A stretch of 6,571 bases of DNA from the NCBI GenBank assembly GCA_903931355.1, contig CAIZCB010000336.1:1-6571 (forward strand), read 5' to 3'. This document shows, one piece after another, positions 5,390-6,571 of the stretch (the stretch's first letter is position 1; every line of letters starts with the position of its first letter). This stretch comes from an uncultured Pseudomonadota bacterium. Its GTDB lineage: Bacteria > Pseudomonadota > Gammaproteobacteria > Methylococcales > Methylomonadaceae. A program made the position numbers and the translations under genes. Below the pieces are notes generated by a model. It searched no databases and had not been told where the DNA came from. It worked only from the letters and a program-made list of their open reading frames with translations.

Positions 5390-5993
5390 AATCGGCGATT
5401 ATTCATCGACTATCGGCCAACGTGTACTTGATTCGTTTAACCCTAACACCTATCCCGGCGACCAAAATCGCTCGGCTGAATTGGGTGTTAATGCGGGTAT
5501 TGCTGCTGGTTTAGGCGGGTTAGGCTATAAGGCTGCACCTTATGTTTCTAGCTTGCTTTCTAAAATGACGCCTTATGTCGATGATGTGGTGGCTAGGGTG
5601 GGTAAGGCGAGTGGAGCGGAGGAAACAAATAGTATAACCAAAACAGGTACTGTTTTTGACGCTATAACTCCAACTCAATCTGTTTATACTGGTTCTGTTA
5701 TTCCACGCTCTTTTGAAATGTCACTTTCCAATGGTCAGCGAGTATGGGTCGCAGGAAATGCCACTGAACATCTGGCAGAATACGCACAAATGAAGGCTCT
5801 AAATTACACGCCTGATGCTGTCAGATTGGCGTCTCAAGAGCAATTAGTCAGTTTGCAATCAGCAGTCAATGTAGCTATCAAAAATGGAGTTCCTTATAAT
5901 CAAATCCTATCCGTTGATGGCTGGGAATTGAAATTCGCTCCACCCCGACAGTTGGGACAACTACCATCATTAATTCACGCTTTACAGAGATAA
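5385..5993 (+). CDS. Orphan CDI-type toxin C-terminus, unrecognised activity
   Basis: A toxin tip without its delivery protein. The frame is open from 5361, after a TAA at 5358-5360; the only early start is TTG 5385, which has no ribosome site and lies on the repeat edge, so this is probably a silent cassette awaiting fusion to a full-length cdiA. With TTG 5385 it has 202 residues. Residues 1-60 are a linker of the kind seen before CDI toxin domains (SFNPNTYPGDQNRSAELG, then a Gly/Ala-rich segment 35-51). Residues 88-202 form the compact toxin domain: VIPRSFEM, RVWVAGNATEHLAEY with H129, E132 and Y133, a helix LVSLQSAVNVAIKNGVPYNQI, and a final VDGWELKFAPPR with W180-E181. I recall similar domains at the C-termini of other secreted polymorphic toxins but cannot name the family or reaction. 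The immunity gene starts 13 bases downstream. Confidence 0.75.
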   Translation: MLIGDYSSTIGQRVLDSFNPNTYPGDQNRSAELGVNAGIAAGLGGLGYKAAPYVSSLLSKMTPYVDDVVARVGKASGAEETNSITKTGTVFDAITPTQSVYTGSVIPRSFEMSLSNGQRVWVAGNATEHLAEYAQMKALNYTPDAVRLASQEQLVSLQSAVNVAIKNGVPYNQILSVDGWELKFAPPRQLGQLPSLIHALQR

Positions 5994-6006
5994 AAGGGCA
6001 ATATAA

Positions 6007-6408
6007 ATGAATATTGATTTTGAAATTCCGTTCGTTTTTCATCTCGAAGTTGTAGAGGTTGATGATCATATTCCTGCCGTAAAAACATTACTACAGATCA
6101 AAATTCAGCAGTTTTTACATCAGTTTTGTTATGAAGGGACTGTTTGGATTGAATGTTTAGTATGGGATAAATTCGTTCAAGCACTACATAAGTCTTCTTA
6201 TGAAGAAGCTAGCTTTAATGATATGAACGGAAATTTTGCTTTAGTTTTAAAACAGCAATCTGAATTGATGTGGTTATTGATTTGGAAGTTCACCAAGCTC
6301 GATATTACAGGGACTCATCAAATGAACGTTGAATTTACTTCAACTTTGGATGCCGATGGTTTAGCTAAAATTCGTGAACAATTTGATGATTTTCCTGTTT
6401 GGTGGTGA
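6007..6408 (+). CDS. Probable immunity protein for the orphan toxin
   Basis: A 133-residue protein starting at ATG 6007, with AAGGG eight bases upstream as a ribosome site and only 13 bases after the orphan toxin's stop. Position and spacing make it the candidate inhibitor of that toxin. It is acidic, has alternating beta-type stretches at the N-terminus (FVFHLEVVEV), a central WLLIWKFTKLDI segment that looks like a buried strand or helix rather than a membrane span, and ends in FDDFPVWW. The terminal FPxWW ending is distinctive and I believe it recurs in other small immunity-like proteins, but I cannot assign a named family. There is no signal peptide, fitting a cytoplasmic inhibitor. Unlike the upstream toxin fragment, it has its own ribosome site and could be expressed independently. 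Confidence 0.75.
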   Translation: MNIDFEIPFVFHLEVVEVDDHIPAVKTLLQIKIQQFLHQFCYEGTVWIECLVWDKFVQALHKSSYEEASFNDMNGNFALVLKQQSELMWLLIWKFTKLDITGTHQMNVEFTSTLDADGLAKIREQFDDFPVWW

Positions 6409-6436
6409 CGCGCTGACATATTAATTGATGTTACGC

Positions 6437-6468
6437 ACCACGGTACGATGCGCTAAACCACGATGACC
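6437..6468 (+). repeat. 32-bp spacer box, copy 2
   Basis: Matches 1207-1238 at 31 of 32 positions and, like that copy, lies within about 30 bases of the stop of an immunity-like gene. The two preceding genes are unrelated, so the box belongs to the spacer, not to a duplicated gene. Confidence 0.8.
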
Positions 6469-6470
6469 AA

Positions 6471-6555
6471 TACCGCGCGTACGGCGCAACCGGTACCGCG
6501 TACGGCGTAATGGGTACCGCGTACGGCGCAACCGGTACCGCTACGGCGTAACGGG
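6471..6555 (+). repeat. Tandem 20-23 bp repeat with GGTACC and CGTACG palindromes
   Basis: Four consecutive units begin TACCGC: 6471-6493 (23 bp), 6494-6514 (21), 6515-6535 (21) and 6536-6555 (20). They differ mainly as GCGCAACCGG versus GCGTAAYGGG, alternating along the array. The same unit occurs about twice in the other spacers (787-824 and 5255-5293), so copy number varies between spacers. Confidence 0.85.
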
Positions 6556-6571
6556 TAGGGTGCAATAACCA
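6555..6571. repeat. REP-like element, copy 3, cut by window edge
   Basis: GTAGGGTGCAATAACCA, the first 17 bases of the two-hairpin element, follows the tandem repeat in the same order as at 824 and 5293. A further toxin-immunity cassette may follow beyond the window. Confidence 0.7.

Noticed and set aside
5878..6069. 63-residue - strand open frame
   Set aside because: Crosses the toxin-immunity junction in antisense and has no features of its own.
6471..6555. Tandem repeats as a CRISPR array
   Set aside because: Units are contiguous, 20-23 bp and without unique spacers; no cas genes are present.

Overview
The window looks like the 3' cassette region of a contact-dependent inhibition (CDI) / filamentous-haemagglutinin polymorphic-toxin locus: a row of toxin C-terminal pieces and immunity genes on the + strand, separated by repeated hairpin-rich spacers, with one type II toxin-antitoxin (TA) operon on the - strand. 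The FHA/CdiA-type protein, the TA family and the REP-like repeats suggest a Gram-negative proteobacterium, most likely a gammaproteobacterium. Nothing in the window fixes the genus; a resemblance of the GTAGGGTGCAATAACC repeats to those of methane-oxidising Methylococcales is from memory only.

Layout. 1-734: 5'-truncated copy of a TsiV/DUF3396-like immunity gene. 735-911: repeated spacer. 883-957: last codons of an otherwise lost toxin, overlapping by ATGA a small orphan immunity-like gene (954-1193). 1194-1374: hairpin-rich spacer. 1375-1752: a second orphan immunity-like gene. 1753-1824: short REP-like spacer. 1825-2518 (-): RelE/HigB-like toxin and HTH antitoxin, with a promoter and a perfect 19-bp palindrome at 2526-2553. 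2561-4399: start-less 3' fragment of an FHA/CdiA gene, with haemagglutinin repeat region, VTNNYL pre-toxin motif, an entry-type region with paired cysteines, and a C-terminal PD-(D/E)xK nuclease toxin of the Tox-REase-7 type. 4399-5202: its cognate TsiV/DUF3396-like immunity gene, overlapping by one base (TAATG). 5203-5384: the same spacer as 735-906. 5361-5993: orphan toxin C-terminus of unrecognised activity. 6007-6408: its probable immunity gene. 6409-6571: spacer with a 20-23 bp tandem repeat, running into another copy of the REP element at the window edge.

How it fits together. Each cassette is [toxin C-terminus]-[immunity]-[repeat spacer]. The block of TsiV-like immunity gene plus spacer occurs twice (1-911 and 4472-5389), and each copy runs into a different toxin fragment at the same nucleotide and in the same reading frame. 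That is the pattern expected if homologous recombination through shared immunity/spacer DNA shuffles toxin tips, leaving orphan immunity genes and toxin remnants. The TA operon sits at the broken 5' edge of the FHA fragment and may be an insertion or a stabilising passenger.
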